Source: Bradyrhizobium sp. ORS 278 (lineage in GTDB: Bacteria > Pseudomonadota > Alphaproteobacteria > Rhizobiales > Xanthobacteraceae). From it: a stretch of 64,000 nucleotides of DNA. Under the pieces are notes generated by a model, which ran no database searches, was not told where the DNA came from, and saw only the letters and a list, made by a program, of their open reading frames with translations. The stretch lies in NCBI RefSeq assembly GCF_000026145.1, contig NC_009445.1, forward strand, positions 1,550,001 through 1,614,000, written 5' to 3'. How positions within the stretch are numbered: position 1 is the first letter of the stretch; the number at the start of each line of letters is the position of its first letter. The position numbers were made by a program, and so were the translations under genes. Positions 1 through 9,080 of the stretch are shown here, in pieces.

Positions 1-80
1 GCGGTCATGGGTGGTCCTTTGTTTGAAAGGGCGATCAACAATTCAAATGAGTAAGTGCACCTTCGACGGTGCGAGTGAAT

Positions 81-240
81 GCGCCCTCTCCCCTTGTGGG
101 AGAGGGCATGTAGGAAAGCTCAGCAGATCCGGTTGGGTGAGGGGTCTCTCTCCACAAGCGCGGTGCGCGGAGGGAACCCCTCACCCAACCGAGTGCTTGG
201 ATGGGCCGCAGATGCCCTCTCCCACAAGGGGAGAGGGCAC
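81..240. repeat. Nested palindromic intergenic repeat, copy 1
   Basis: Two outer arms, each a hairpin built on CCCTCTCCCC/GGGGAGAGGG, enclose an inner inverted pair (GGTTGGGTGAGGGG and CCCCTCACCCAACC). The whole 160-bp unit is therefore a nested palindrome. A second copy with the same arms lies at 46128-46282. Units of this design are common between genes in Bradyrhizobium and Rhodopseudomonas. The open frames that cross it have no protein-like features. It lies just downstream of the P450 gene and could act as a transcription-ending or mRNA-stabilising structure, which is inference. Confidence 0.85.
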
Positions 241-301
241 TGTATCTCGCAGCTAGGGGGCCGCAACGGCGTGCGCAATCCGACATCGATTCAAGCAAAA
301 C

Positions 302-1597
302 CTACGCCGCAATCTTCACCGGCAGTCTCTCATATCCCTTCACGAAGCTCGAATAGACGCGCTTCGGCTCGTCCATCACGTCGATATGATCGAAGCGCTT
401 CAGGATCTCCTCCCAGATGATCTTGAGTTGCAGCTCGGCGAGCCGCAGGCCGACGCAGCGGTGGATGCCGAAGCCGAAGGAGAGATGCTGGCGGGGCCGG
501 GCACGGTCGATGATGAAATCGTAGGGACGGTCGATCGCCGTCTCGTCGCGGTTGCCCGAGACGTACCACATCACCACCTTGTCGCCCTTCCTGATCTGCT
601 TGCCGCGGAACTCGAAGTCTGACAGCGCCGTGCGGCGCATGTGGGCAAGCGGCGTCTGCCAGCGGATCACCTCGGGCACGAAGCTGTCGATCAAGGCCGG
701 ATTGTCCTTGAGCTTGCGGTATTGATCCGGGTTCTGGCTCAGCGCGTAGATGCTGCCCGACATTGTGTTGCGGGTGGTGTCGTTGCCGCCGACGATCAGC
801 AGCACCAGATTGCCGAGGAAGTTCTTCGGATCCATGTTCCGCGTGGCCTCGCTGTGGGCCATCATCGACAACAAATCACTTTTGGGCGGCTGACTGGCGC
901 GCTCCTGCCAGAGCCTGGCGAAATAGCGCGCGCACTCCATCAGCTCGGCCTGCCGCTCGTCCTCGGTTGCGACCAGCCCGCCGGGGCCGGGGAGCGTGGT
1001 CGCGATGTCGGACCAGCGCGTCAGCTTGCGGCGGTCCTCCCAGGGGAAGTCGAACAGCACGGCCAGCATCTGCGTGGTCAGCTCGATCGAGACGCGGTCA
1101 ACCCAGTCGAACACCTCGCCGACCGGCAGGTTGTCGAGGCATTCGGCCGAGCGCTTGCGGATGTTGATGGCGAGTTCGTCGAGATGCGTCGGCGTGAACA
1201 TTGGCGCCACCGTCTTGCGCTGGGCGGCGTGGCGCGGCGGGTCCATCGCGATGAAGCTCTCGCGGCGCAGGTCCGGATCGACGTCGCGGATGGTGATGCC
1301 GCCGAGCGCCGAGGCCGAGGAGAACACCGCGTGGTTGGTCTCGATCTCCATGATGTCGTCGTAGCGCGTGATCGACCAGTACGGTCCGAACATCGAGTCG
1401 CGGCAATAATGCACCGGATCCTCGCGGCGCAGCCGGTCGAAATAGGGCCAATGCGTGTCGGTGCGAAACAGCTCGGGATTGCCGGGATCGAAATCGGCCA
1501 GCGGCAGCGTGGCGGCGCGTCGGGCGGCCTCGTCGATCGCTGGCGCCGCTGCGGCGTCGTGCCGGCGTGCTTCGGCCGTATTGGCGGTCCCGTGCAT
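302..1597 (-). CDS. Cytochrome P450, CYP153-like alkane/fatty-acid hydroxylase
   Basis: A 431-residue soluble P450. The I-helix oxygen-activation motif GGNDTTRN, the K-helix ExxR (EVIRW) and the haem loop FGFGIHRCVG with the thiolate ligand Cys381 are all present. The stretch from EVIRWQTPLAHMRRTA through KGDKVVMWYVSGNRDE and the ending SFVKGYERLPV are characteristic of CYP153, a family that hydroxylates terminal carbons of alkanes and fatty acids using ferredoxin and ferredoxin reductase. No ferredoxin or reductase gene is adjacent, so electrons must come from elsewhere. The ATG at 1597 is preferred over upstream starts because GGGAG precedes it and the resulting length is normal for the family. 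The gene is divergent from the acyl-CoA dehydrogenase gene. The substrate is inferred. Confidence 0.85.
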   Translation of the reverse strand: MHGTANTAEARRHDAAAAPAIDEAARRAATLPLADFDPGNPELFRTDTHWPYFDRLRREDPVHYCRDSMFGPYWSITRYDDIMEIETNHAVFSSASALGGITIRDVDPDLRRESFIAMDPPRHAAQRKTVAPMFTPTHLDELAINIRKRSAECLDNLPVGEVFDWVDRVSIELTTQMLAVLFDFPWEDRRKLTRWSDIATTLPGPGGLVATEDERQAELMECARYFARLWQERASQPPKSDLLSMMAHSEATRNMDPKNFLGNLVLLIVGGNDTTRNTMSGSIYALSQNPDQYRKLKDNPALIDSFVPEVIRWQTPLAHMRRTALSDFEFRGKQIRKGDKVVMWYVSGNRDETAIDRPYDFIIDRARPRQHLSFGFGIHRCVGLRLAELQLKIIWEEILKRFDHIDVMDEPKRVYSSFVKGYERLPVKIAA

Positions 1598-1823
1598 GGG
1601 CGTCTCCCTGATGGCCTGCTTCTTGACTGACCGGCGATATTTGACGCGATTACATCCTGCCCGGGAGCGCTGGGCAAGCGCGGAGTTTGACGGGGACCGG
1701 GCCCTCCGGTCTTGTGTCGCGCTGCTGCCGTTTGGCCGGATGTTGGGCGTGACAAGCGCCACGTCACGGAATAAGGCTTTGGGCAATTGTTGCAAAGCAG
1801 AAGAATAGCAGGAGGCCGCCGCC

Positions 1824-2996
1824 ATGATCGCCAACGCGCAGCGCATGTTCAATTTCGATCTCGGCGAGACCGCCGATGCGATCCGCGAAACGGTGGCCAG
1901 CTTTGCACAGGAGCAGATCGCGCCGCGCGCCGCCGACATCGACCGCTCCAACCAGTTCCCGCGCGACCTCTGGCCGAAGCTCGGCGAGCTCGGCCTGCAC
2001 GGCATCACCGTGGAGGAGGAGCATGGCGGCGCCGGCCTCGGCTATCTCGAGCACTGCATCGCGATGGAGGAGATCTCGCGCGCCTCGGCCTCGGTCGGCC
2101 TGTCCTACGGCGCCCACTCCAATCTCTGCGTCAATCAGATCCGCCGCAACGGCAGCGAGGCGCAGAAGCGCAAATACCTCCCCAAGCTGATCTCGGGCGA
2201 GCATGTCGGTTCGCTGGCGATGTCCGAGCCGCAGGCGGGCTCCGATGTCGTCTCGATGAAGACGCGCGCCGACAGACGCGGCGATCGGTTCGTCCTCAAC
2301 GGCAACAAGATGTGGATCACCAACGGGCCGGTCGCCGAGACCCTCGTGGTGTATGCCAAGACCGATCCGCAGGGTGGTCCGCGCGGTATCACCGCCTTCA
2401 TCATCGAGAAGGGCATGAAGGGCTTCTCGACGGCGCAGAAGCTCGACAAGCTCGGCATGCGCGGCTCCGACACCTGTGAGCTGGTGTTCGAGGATTGCGA
2501 GGTGCCGGAGGAGAACGTGCTCGGGCAGGTCGGCCGCGGCGTGAACGTGCTGATGAGCGGTCTCGACTACGAGCGCGCCGTGCTCGCGGCCGGTCCGCTC
2601 GGCATCATGCAGGCCTGCATGGACGTCGTGCTTCCTTACGTGCACGAGCGCAAGCAGTTCGGCCAGCCGATCGGCACCTTCCAGCTGGTCCAGGGCAAGG
2701 TCGCCGACATGTACACGACGATGAATGCCGCGCGGGCCTATGTCTACGCGGTGGCCAAGGCGTGCGACCGCGGCGAGACGACGCGCGAGGATGCGGCCGG
2801 CGCTATTCTATTTGCAGCAGAGAAAGCGACGCAGTGCGCGCTGGACGCGATTCAGCTGCTCGGCGGCAACGGCTACATCAACGATTATGCGACCGGGCGG
2901 CTGCTGCGCGATGCCAAGCTTTATGAGATCGGCGCCGGCACGAGCGAGATCCGGCGCATGCTGATCGGGCGGGAATTGTTCGACAAGACCTCCTGA
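1824..2996 (+). CDS. ivd: Isovaleryl-CoA dehydrogenase
   Basis: A 390-residue acyl-CoA dehydrogenase, complete for the family. It oxidises isovaleryl-CoA to 3-methylcrotonyl-CoA in leucine breakdown, using FAD and passing electrons to ETF. Two features favour isovaleryl specificity. The candidate catalytic Glu250 sits in [15 protein letters not shown], the position used in isovaleryl-CoA dehydrogenase. The C-terminal [12 protein letters not shown] lacks the glutamate that medium-chain enzymes use at that site. [10 protein letters not shown] and WITNG are the usual FAD-binding segments. GGAGG lies upstream of the ATG. The later leucine-pathway genes (methylcrotonyl-CoA carboxylase, hydroxymethylglutaryl-CoA lyase) are not in the window. 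A broader branched-chain acyl-CoA substrate range remains possible. Confidence 0.9.
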   Translation: MIANAQRMFNFDLGETADAIRETVASFAQEQIAPRAADIDRSNQFPRDLWPKLGELGLHGITVEEEHGGAGLGYLEHCIAMEEISRASASVGLSYGAHSNLCVNQIRRNGSEAQKRKYLPKLISGEHVGSLAMSEPQAGSDVVSMKTRADRRGDRFVLNGNKMWITNGPVAETLVVYAKTDPQGGPRGITAFIIEKGMKGFSTAQKLDKLGMRGSDTCELVFEDCEVPEENVLGQVGRGVNVLMSGLDYERAVLAAGPLGIMQACMDVVLPYVHERKQFGQPIGTFQLVQGKVADMYTTMNAARAYVYAVAKACDRGETTREDAAGAILFAAEKATQCALDAIQLLGGNGYINDYATGRLLRDAKLYEIGAGTSEIRRMLIGRELFDKTS

Positions 2997-3200
2997 GGCG
3001 CCGAAACGCGAGGTTCGGGCGCGGAAGCCGCGTTCGCCAACCGGCCAACAGCAGATATTTTGATCATCGTCGTCCAGGCCGGTGTTTTTTTCCGGCCGAC
3101 TTGCGTACAAAATACGTCGAACCTCGGAGTCGCCGCTGCGACCAACTGCCGAGGTATTTGGGCATATTGTATGTCATTGCGTGCGTCGGAGGCGTGACCC

Positions 3201-4343
3201 GTGAACCAGATGAGCTACGCTCCGGGGCAGCCACCGCCGCTTCCGCCGCTCACCGCCACCTTCTCCGGCACGCGCAGTGATTTCTTCAGACTGGTGGGCC
3301 GTGGTGCGGCCATCGAACTCATCACCCTCGGCTTCTACCGGTTCTGGCTCGCGACGGACATCCGCAGGCATCTCTGGGTCAATACGGCGGTCGATGGTGA
3401 TCCCGCAGAGTATACCGGCCGCGGCAAGGAGCTCCTGATCGGCTTCCTGTTCGCAATGACGATCCTGGTGCCGATCTATCTTGCCTATTTCCTGATCGGC
3501 GTCGAGGCCGAGCGCTTCAAGGCATTTGCCGGCGTGCCGCTGGTCATCGCTTTCTATGCGTTCGGCCAGTTTGCGATCTATCGCGCGCGACGCTACCGGC
3601 TGACGCGCACGGTGTGGCGCGGCATCCGGTTCTGGATGGACGGCTCGGGCTGGGCCTATGCGGGGCGTGCGATGCTGTGGACGCCGCTGACCTTGCTGAC
3701 GCTGGGGTTGGCCTGGCCGTGGCGGGTCGCCGCGCTCGAGCGATACAAGATGCGGCACTCGCATTACGGCGATCTCAGCGGCGATTTTGAGGGAAGCGGC
3801 TGGGAGCTGTTCAAGCGCGCCTGGTATCTGTGGGTGCTGGCGCCGCTCGCGTTCGTGCTGTTTCCGCTGTTTCCGTTCCTCTATGCGCGGCTCAAGGCGA
3901 TCGAGTGGCGCTGGTGGCTGTCCGGCATCCGGTTCGGCGGCGTGCGTCTGGATTCGAAGCTGCCGGGCAGCGCCTTTTACGGCCTTTATTGGAAGCTGAT
4001 CGGCTGGATGATGCTGCTCTCGACGGCCTTCACCATCTACATGGTTGGCGTGTTCACGCTGGTTGAGCGGCTGGTCGGCAAGGGGGCCGATGGTCTGCTG
4101 CAAGCCGAGGCCGTGACCAACCACGTCGTGTTCCTGTTGGGACTGGGGCTCGGCTACATCGTTGTCGTCCTGTCGGCCAATGTGGTGATGCGCCTCTATC
4201 TCGTGCGCGACCTATGGGCGACGGTGCTCGAATCGGTCCATGTGCATGGCATCGAGGCCATGGCCAACGTCGCCGCCAAGGGCGATCTGGCCAGTGCGCT
4301 CGGTGAAGGATTTGCCGATGGACTCGACGTCGCCGGATTCTGA
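3201..4343 (+). CDS. DUF898 (YjgN-type) inner-membrane protein
   Basis: A 380-residue polytopic membrane protein with about six hydrophobic segments separated by Arg/Trp-rich loops. The opening ATFSGTRSDFFRLVGRGAAI, the LGFYRFW segments and the repeated IRFW/IRFGG blocks are typical of DUF898 (E. coli YjgN), whose function is unknown. The GTG at 3201 is chosen because GGAGG ends six bases upstream; an in-frame ATG at 3210 is the alternative. The 3' end overlaps the next gene by 26 bases in another frame, implying translational coupling. DUF898 with an M48 peptidase is a recurrent gene pair, which suggests a shared envelope quality-control role (inference). Confidence 0.85.
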   Translation: MNQMSYAPGQPPPLPPLTATFSGTRSDFFRLVGRGAAIELITLGFYRFWLATDIRRHLWVNTAVDGDPAEYTGRGKELLIGFLFAMTILVPIYLAYFLIGVEAERFKAFAGVPLVIAFYAFGQFAIYRARRYRLTRTVWRGIRFWMDGSGWAYAGRAMLWTPLTLLTLGLAWPWRVAALERYKMRHSHYGDLSGDFEGSGWELFKRAWYLWVLAPLAFVLFPLFPFLYARLKAIEWRWWLSGIRFGGVRLDSKLPGSAFYGLYWKLIGWMMLLSTAFTIYMVGVFTLVERLVGKGADGLLQAEAVTNHVVFLLGLGLGYIVVVLSANVVMRLYLVRDLWATVLESVHVHGIEAMANVAAKGDLASALGEGFADGLDVAGF

Positions 4344-5451
4344 TTCCGAGCCCGGCGCGGCCGAGGCGACGCGGGCGGTGCAGGTCGCCCCGCCCGGCGG
4401 TCCCGCGACCTATTTCGACGGTTTGTCGAACCGGCGGCAGAACGTGACGATCGGATTTGCCAATCAACTCGTGATGCGCAGCCCCGACAATTTCGTGTCG
4501 TGGCCGTATGCCGATATCCGCCGGGTCGACGGCCCGAACGGCACGCTGCGTGTGAGTTGTCTGTCGGCGTCACCGCTGGCCCGGCTGGAGATCCGCGACG
4601 CGGCGCTGGTGGCCGAGCTGATCGCGCGCTGCAGCCAGATCGACCAGAACCGGCTGACGCGCGGCGGCATCGCGCGAATCATCGCCTGGTCGTTGGCGGC
4701 GGTCGCCTCGATCGTGACGCTCGTGCTGGTCGTGATTCCGTTCGCGGCCGATCGGCTCACGCCGCTGGTGCCGCCTGCGATGGAGCGGCATCTCGGCGAG
4801 GCCGCGGTCACGCAAATCAAGACGATCTACCATGCCCAGCTCTGCAGCGAGACGGCCGGTCAGGCGGCGTTCGCCAAGCTGGTGACCGGACTGCGCCGTC
4901 CCGCGGGTCTCGACGACAGCATCGGCTCGCAGGTGCTCGATACGCCTGTTCCCAACGCCTTCGCCCTGCCGGGCGGGCAGTTCTTCCTGTTCAGGGGGCT
5001 GCTGGACACGGCCAATGACCCCGACGAGGTCGCGGGCGTGCTGGCGCATGAGCTGGGCCACCTCAAGCACCGCGATAATCTGCGGCAGTTGATTCATAAC
5101 GGCGGCAGCTCCTTCCTGATCGGTCTGCTGTTCGGCGACGTTACCGGCGCGGGCGCTGCCATCTTTGCCTCCCGCGCCATGATCAACGCGTCCTATTCGC
5201 GCGAGGCGGAGGAGGCGGCCGACAGCTTCGCGATCGAGGTCATGCACAAGCTCGGGCGGCCGACGCGGCCGATGGGCGAATTGTTGTTTCGCATCACCGG
5301 CAAGGAGGCCGGCAAGCAGCCCGCGCTGTGGGCGAGTCATCCGCTGACCGAGGACCGCCTGGCCCGGATGCGCGCGGAAGACCGCCCGCCGAGCGGCCCG
5401 CCGCTGCTCAGCGCGGAGGAATGGAAGGCGCTGAAGGCGATTTGCAAGTAG
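4318..5451 (+). CDS. M48-family membrane metallopeptidase
   Basis: A 377-residue zinc metallopeptidase of the HtpX/BepA/Oma1 clan. The zinc motif HELGH begins at His244, and the downstream EAEEAAD supplies the third ligand glutamate. Residues about 30-100 form a small beta-rich domain ending LARLEIRDAALV, of the DUF7092 type often fused in front of M48 peptidases. A transmembrane segment follows at about 120-145. The start at 4318 is preferred because GAAGGA lies upstream and the product begins with a normal acidic N-terminus. It overlaps the DUF898 gene by 26 bases. A role in clearing damaged membrane proteins is inferred from the family. Confidence 0.88.
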   Translation: MDSTSPDSDSEPGAAEATRAVQVAPPGGPATYFDGLSNRRQNVTIGFANQLVMRSPDNFVSWPYADIRRVDGPNGTLRVSCLSASPLARLEIRDAALVAELIARCSQIDQNRLTRGGIARIIAWSLAAVASIVTLVLVVIPFAADRLTPLVPPAMERHLGEAAVTQIKTIYHAQLCSETAGQAAFAKLVTGLRRPAGLDDSIGSQVLDTPVPNAFALPGGQFFLFRGLLDTANDPDEVAGVLAHELGHLKHRDNLRQLIHNGGSSFLIGLLFGDVTGAGAAIFASRAMINASYSREAEEAADSFAIEVMHKLGRPTRPMGELLFRITGKEAGKQPALWASHPLTEDRLARMRAEDRPPSGPPLLSAEEWKALKAICK

Positions 5452-5484
5452 CTGATTTGCGCAGCTCCTTCGCTAATCACTGGT

Positions 5485-5614
5485 GTCGTCCCGGCGAACG
5501 CCGGGACCCATAATCACCGCGTCGAGTTGTGAGAAGCTGGTGTTGCTCAGCGTGCCCGATGGCACGGCCGCTGCGTATGGGTCCCCGCTTTCGCCAAGCG
5601 TTCACCGGGACGAC
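5485..5614. repeat. Inverted intergenic repeat (GTCGTCCCGG family)
   Basis: GTCGTCCCGGCGAACGCCGG with GACCCATA at the left end pairs with TATGGGTCC and CACCGGGACGAC at the right end. The left end also contains its own small hairpin (CCCGGCG/CGCCGGG). It lies between the convergent M48 and DUF2927 genes and could end transcription from both sides. A related single hairpin occurs at 21152-21180. Confidence 0.8.
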
Positions 5615-5676
5615 GGCGGGCCTTGAGGCTACGTCAGTGCTCTTCCACTGCGCTCTCAACTCAGCGCCCGCCCCGC

Positions 5677-6531
5677 CTACTCCGCCAGATTGTTGGTCTT
5701 CTTCACCCACGCCCGGACATCCGTCAGCACCTCGGGCAGCACGGCCTTGACCTCGGCCAGCGTCATGCCGGCCTTGACGCGGGGGTCGTAGAGCAGGTTG
5801 AGGATGTACTGGTCGTAGACGTCGAAATAGCCCATCGAGACGTTGTCGTTGAACATCGTCCAGGGCACGCTCGAGGTGTCGTTGATCGGCCCGAGCGACT
5901 GCAGCAGCTCCTCATAGGCGCAGTCCAGGAAGACGAAGTCGCCATTGTCGACGGTCAGGATGACGTCGGAATGCTCGATCTCGAACGCCTCGTTCTTGCG
6001 GAAGCCGGACAGGCATTGCGGGTCGAGCGAGGTCTTGATCTCGCGGGCGCGCTCGCTGCCATAGGCCTGGCTGATGGTGTGGTAGAGGTCGCGGTCGCGC
6101 ACCAGCTTGACCCGCACATTGGCGTCGTCGTCGCTGTCGGTCATCGCGATGTCGAGGTTGCGGACGCGGGCGGCGATGTCGCCGACCACCTTGGCGAGCT
6201 GCGCCTTGCGGTCGGCGCGGCGGCCGTCGGCGAACACCCGCACTGGCGTGCTGTACTTGCGGATGCGATCGACGCGGCCGGCGAGATGGTACTCGGCGCC
6301 GAATGCGGTCTTGAAGAAGCCGTCGGTGATCTCGGCGTCGGTGAAGCTTTTCTTCTCGGCGCGCTGGCGCGCGGCGATGGCCGGGATCTCCGCGGTCGAG
6401 GCCGGCAGCGGGAGCACCGTCGTCACGAGCAGGATGAGTGCGGTGGTCAAGGTGACCGCCGCGGTCCTTGACGAAAGCCGGAAGCGGGGACGCTTCCGGC
6501 CCGGACGGACGCTCTTACCTTCCGACATCAT
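5677..6531 (-). CDS. DUF2927 exported protein
   Basis: A 284-residue protein with a basic N-terminus followed by one long hydrophobic segment (about 24-46), read as a signal anchor or signal peptide. The rest matches the DUF2927 pattern: a GFFKTAFGAEYHL opening, a central FRKNEAFEIEHSDVIL block, and the ending LLYDPRVKAGMTLAEVKAVL. The family is exported and has no established function. The ATG at 6531 is immediately followed by a second ATG at 6528, and the ribosome-binding site is weak, so the exact start is uncertain. The gene lies 16 bases downstream of the L,D-transpeptidase gene on the same strand, so both may share a transcript. Confidence 0.75.
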   Translation of the reverse strand: MMSEGKSVRPGRKRPRFRLSSRTAAVTLTTALILLVTTVLPLPASTAEIPAIAARQRAEKKSFTDAEITDGFFKTAFGAEYHLAGRVDRIRKYSTPVRVFADGRRADRKAQLAKVVGDIAARVRNLDIAMTDSDDDANVRVKLVRDRDLYHTISQAYGSERAREIKTSLDPQCLSGFRKNEAFEIEHSDVILTVDNGDFVFLDCAYEELLQSLGPINDTSSVPWTMFNDNVSMGYFDVYDQYILNLLYDPRVKAGMTLAEVKAVLPEVLTDVRAWVKKTNNLAE

Positions 6532-6547
6532 CCAGATCTGTCAGGCC

Positions 6548-7123
6548 TCAGTTCTTGACGATCACCGTGGTGCCGACCGAGACGCGGTCGTAGAGATCGG
6601 CGACATCGTCATTGGTCATGCGGAAGCAGCCCGACGACACGGCCTGGCCGATCGTCTCCGGCTCGTTGGAGCCGTGGATGCGGTACAGCGTCGAGCCGAG
6701 ATACATCGCGCGCGCGCCGAGCGGGTTTTCGATGCCGCCGGCCATGTGGCGCGGCAGGTCGGGCCGTCGACGCAGCATCTGCGCCGGCGGGGTCCAGGCC
6801 GGCCATTCCTTCTTGGCGGTGATGCGGTGCACGCCGCTCCAGCGGAACCCGTCACGGCCGACGCCGATGCCGTAGCGCAGCGCCTGGCCGCCCTGGAGCA
6901 CCAGATAGAGCCGGCGCTCCGACGTGTTCACGACGATCGTGCCGGGCGCGTAGTTGCTGTCGAACATCACGGTCTGGCGCGGAATCGGGCTGACGCCGCT
7001 CTGATAGCCGTTCGTCACCGCGCTGAACGGGTCCGCTCCATTATTGAAGAACTGGGCGTGTGCCGTCGCGGCACTCGCCAACGTCGCCATTGCAGCAATT
7101 CCCCAAGCAAAATACCGCTTCAT
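6548..7123 (-). CDS. L,D-transpeptidase (YkuD/ErfK family), periplasmic
   Basis: A 191-residue protein with a signal peptide (cleavage near AHAQ, residue 22). The YkuD catalytic block reads HGSNEPETIGQAVSSGCFRM, with the catalytic Cys in SSGCFR and the upstream His. These enzymes make 3-3 peptidoglycan cross-links or attach outer-membrane proteins to peptidoglycan. APGTIVVNTSERRLYL is the usual first strand of the domain. AGGGG lies about eight bases before the ATG at 7123; an in-frame ATG at 7129 is a less well placed alternative. Rhizobiales genomes carry many paralogues, so the precise role cannot be read here. Confidence 0.9.
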   Translation of the reverse strand: MKRYFAWGIAAMATLASAATAHAQFFNNGADPFSAVTNGYQSGVSPIPRQTVMFDSNYAPGTIVVNTSERRLYLVLQGGQALRYGIGVGRDGFRWSGVHRITAKKEWPAWTPPAQMLRRRPDLPRHMAGGIENPLGARAMYLGSTLYRIHGSNEPETIGQAVSSGCFRMTNDDVADLYDRVSVGTTVIVKN

Positions 7124-7394
7124 TTCCATCCCCTGGCATCCATCATCGGTCGCAGAGAGGCCATAGTCCGCCTCATTTCGCAACCCACGGCAGCGTGAGT
7201 CGCGCATGCGAGCGGCGGCTGTGATCCAAATCCCACGGCGGCGGCCCGTCAATGCGAGGTTTGCCAGGAAGGGTTCACCATAGGCCGGTGAAGGCGCCAT
7301 GGCGATGGCAGCAATGCGGCGACGCCCTTTGACGCCGCGGGCGAACAATGATTGATCTGCGCCAGCTTGAAGACACGGGAACCGACGGGAGAAC

Positions 7395-8945
7395 ATGATG
7401 AACGGTGCGGAAAGCCTGGTGCGGACCCTGGTCGCGGGCGGCGTTGACGTCTGCTTTACCAATCCGGGCACCTCCGAGATGCATTTCGTCGCCGCACTCG
7501 ACCGGGTCGAAGGGATGCGCTGCGTGCTCGGCCTGTTCGAGGGCGTGGTCACTGGTGCCGCCGACGGCTATTTCCGCATGAAGGGCACGCCGGCCTCGAC
7601 GCTGCTGCATCTCGGCCCCGGCCTCGCCAACGGCCTCGCCAATCTGCACAACGCAAAGAAGGCGCGTTCCGGCATCGTCAACATCGTCGGCCAGCACGCC
7701 ACCTACCATATCGGCTTCAACGCGCCGCTGACCTCGGACATCGAAGGCCTGGCGCGGCCGATGTCCGACTGGGTACGGACCTCGCCGAGCGCCAAGGCGG
7801 TGGCGGCCGACGGCGCCGCAGCGATCGCCGCCGCCAAGAGCGCGCCGCCCCAGATCGCCACGCTCATTCTGCCCGCCGACACCGCCTGGAACGAGGCCGA
7901 CGGCATCGCCCAGGTTCCCGCCGAGACGCAACGCCCGAGCTATTCGGCCGACGCGGTCGAGAAGGCGGCCAGGATACTGCACGCCCACGGCCCGGAGACC
8001 CTGGTGCTGATGACCGCGGGCGCGCTGACCGAGCAGGCGCTGACCTTCGCCCAGCAGATCGCCGGCAAGACCGGCTGCCGCGTGATGGGCCAGACCTATC
8101 ACCCGCGCATGGCGCGCGGCGCCGGCCGCTTCTCGATCGACCGGATTCCCTATGTGATCGAGCAGGCGCTGCCGATCCTGAAGAACTACAAGCACATCGT
8201 GCTGGTCGAGGCCAACGACCCCGTCGCCTTCTTCGCCTATCCGAACAAGCCGAGCATGCTCAAGGCGGAGGGCACCGAGGTGCACCGCATGACCGCCTGG
8301 GGCGAGAACTCGGCCGCGGCGCTGGAAGCGCTCGCCGGCCATCTCGGCGCCAAGGCAGCCGACGTGAAGCCGCAGGCGCTCACTGAGTTGATCAAGCCGA
8401 CCGGCGCGCTCAATCACACCACCATCGCGCAGGCGATCGCCTATGCGATCCCCGAGAATGCGATCATCGTCGACGAATCCATCACCACCGGCCGCGGCTT
8501 CTTCCCGCCGACGGCCGCCGCCAAGCCGCATGACTGGCTGCAGAACATGGGCGGCTCGATCGGCTTCTCGACCCCGGTGGCGACCGGCGCCGCGGTGGCC
8601 TGCCCGGATCGCAAGGTCATGTGTCTCGTCGGCGACGGCAGCGCGATGTACACGATCCAGTCGCTGTGGACCCAGGCGCGCGAGAATCTCAACGTCGTCA
8701 CCGTGGTGTTCGCCAACAGGATCTACCAGATCCTGCGCGGCGAGTTCGATGGCGTCGGCGCCGGCCAGCCCGGCCAGCGCGCCCAGGACATGCTCAAGAT
8801 CGACCGCCCGACGCTTGACTTCGTCGCCATGGCCAAAGGCATGGGCGTGCCCGGCCGCGCCGTCACCACGGCGGACGAGTTCAACGCCGCGCTGGCGGAA
8901 GCCAATGCGGAGCACGGCCCGCGCCTGATCGAAGTCCAGATGTAA
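7395..8945 (+). CDS. ThDP-dependent enzyme, acetolactate-synthase-like large subunit
   Basis: A 516-residue thiamine-diphosphate enzyme with the three-domain layout of the acetolactate synthase/benzoylformate decarboxylase superfamily. The cofactor-activating Glu49 is in GLFEGVVTGAADGY, and the ThDP/Mg motif runs from GDGSAMYT to VFAN. It is shorter than biosynthetic acetohydroxyacid synthase and has no adjacent regulatory (IlvH) subunit gene, so it is probably not the ilv enzyme. A 2-oxo acid decarboxylase or carboligase role is more likely. GGGAG precedes tandem ATGs at 7395 and 7398. The neighbours give no pathway hint. Confidence 0.8.
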   Translation: MMNGAESLVRTLVAGGVDVCFTNPGTSEMHFVAALDRVEGMRCVLGLFEGVVTGAADGYFRMKGTPASTLLHLGPGLANGLANLHNAKKARSGIVNIVGQHATYHIGFNAPLTSDIEGLARPMSDWVRTSPSAKAVAADGAAAIAAAKSAPPQIATLILPADTAWNEADGIAQVPAETQRPSYSADAVEKAARILHAHGPETLVLMTAGALTEQALTFAQQIAGKTGCRVMGQTYHPRMARGAGRFSIDRIPYVIEQALPILKNYKHIVLVEANDPVAFFAYPNKPSMLKAEGTEVHRMTAWGENSAAALEALAGHLGAKAADVKPQALTELIKPTGALNHTTIAQAIAYAIPENAIIVDESITTGRGFFPPTAAAKPHDWLQNMGGSIGFSTPVATGAAVACPDRKVMCLVGDGSAMYTIQSLWTQARENLNVVTVVFANRIYQILRGEFDGVGAGQPGQRAQDMLKIDRPTLDFVAMAKGMGVPGRAVTTADEFNAALAEANAEHGPRLIEVQM

Positions 8946-9080
8946 GTCGTTTGCCCACGACCGGCGGCCGCAAATCGGCCGCCGGCTGATGGCAGCGTCA
9001 TTGCCGCATTTTGATGGTTGGCGACTCAGCACGACGCGTGTTGATGGGGACGTCTCCATCGTTTGTTTTGTTTGGGCGGC

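Noticed and set aside
7395..8945. Calling the ThDP gene ilvB (acetohydroxyacid synthase)
   Set aside because: It is shorter than the biosynthetic enzyme, and no regulatory subunit or ilv gene lies nearby; the general superfamily call is safer.
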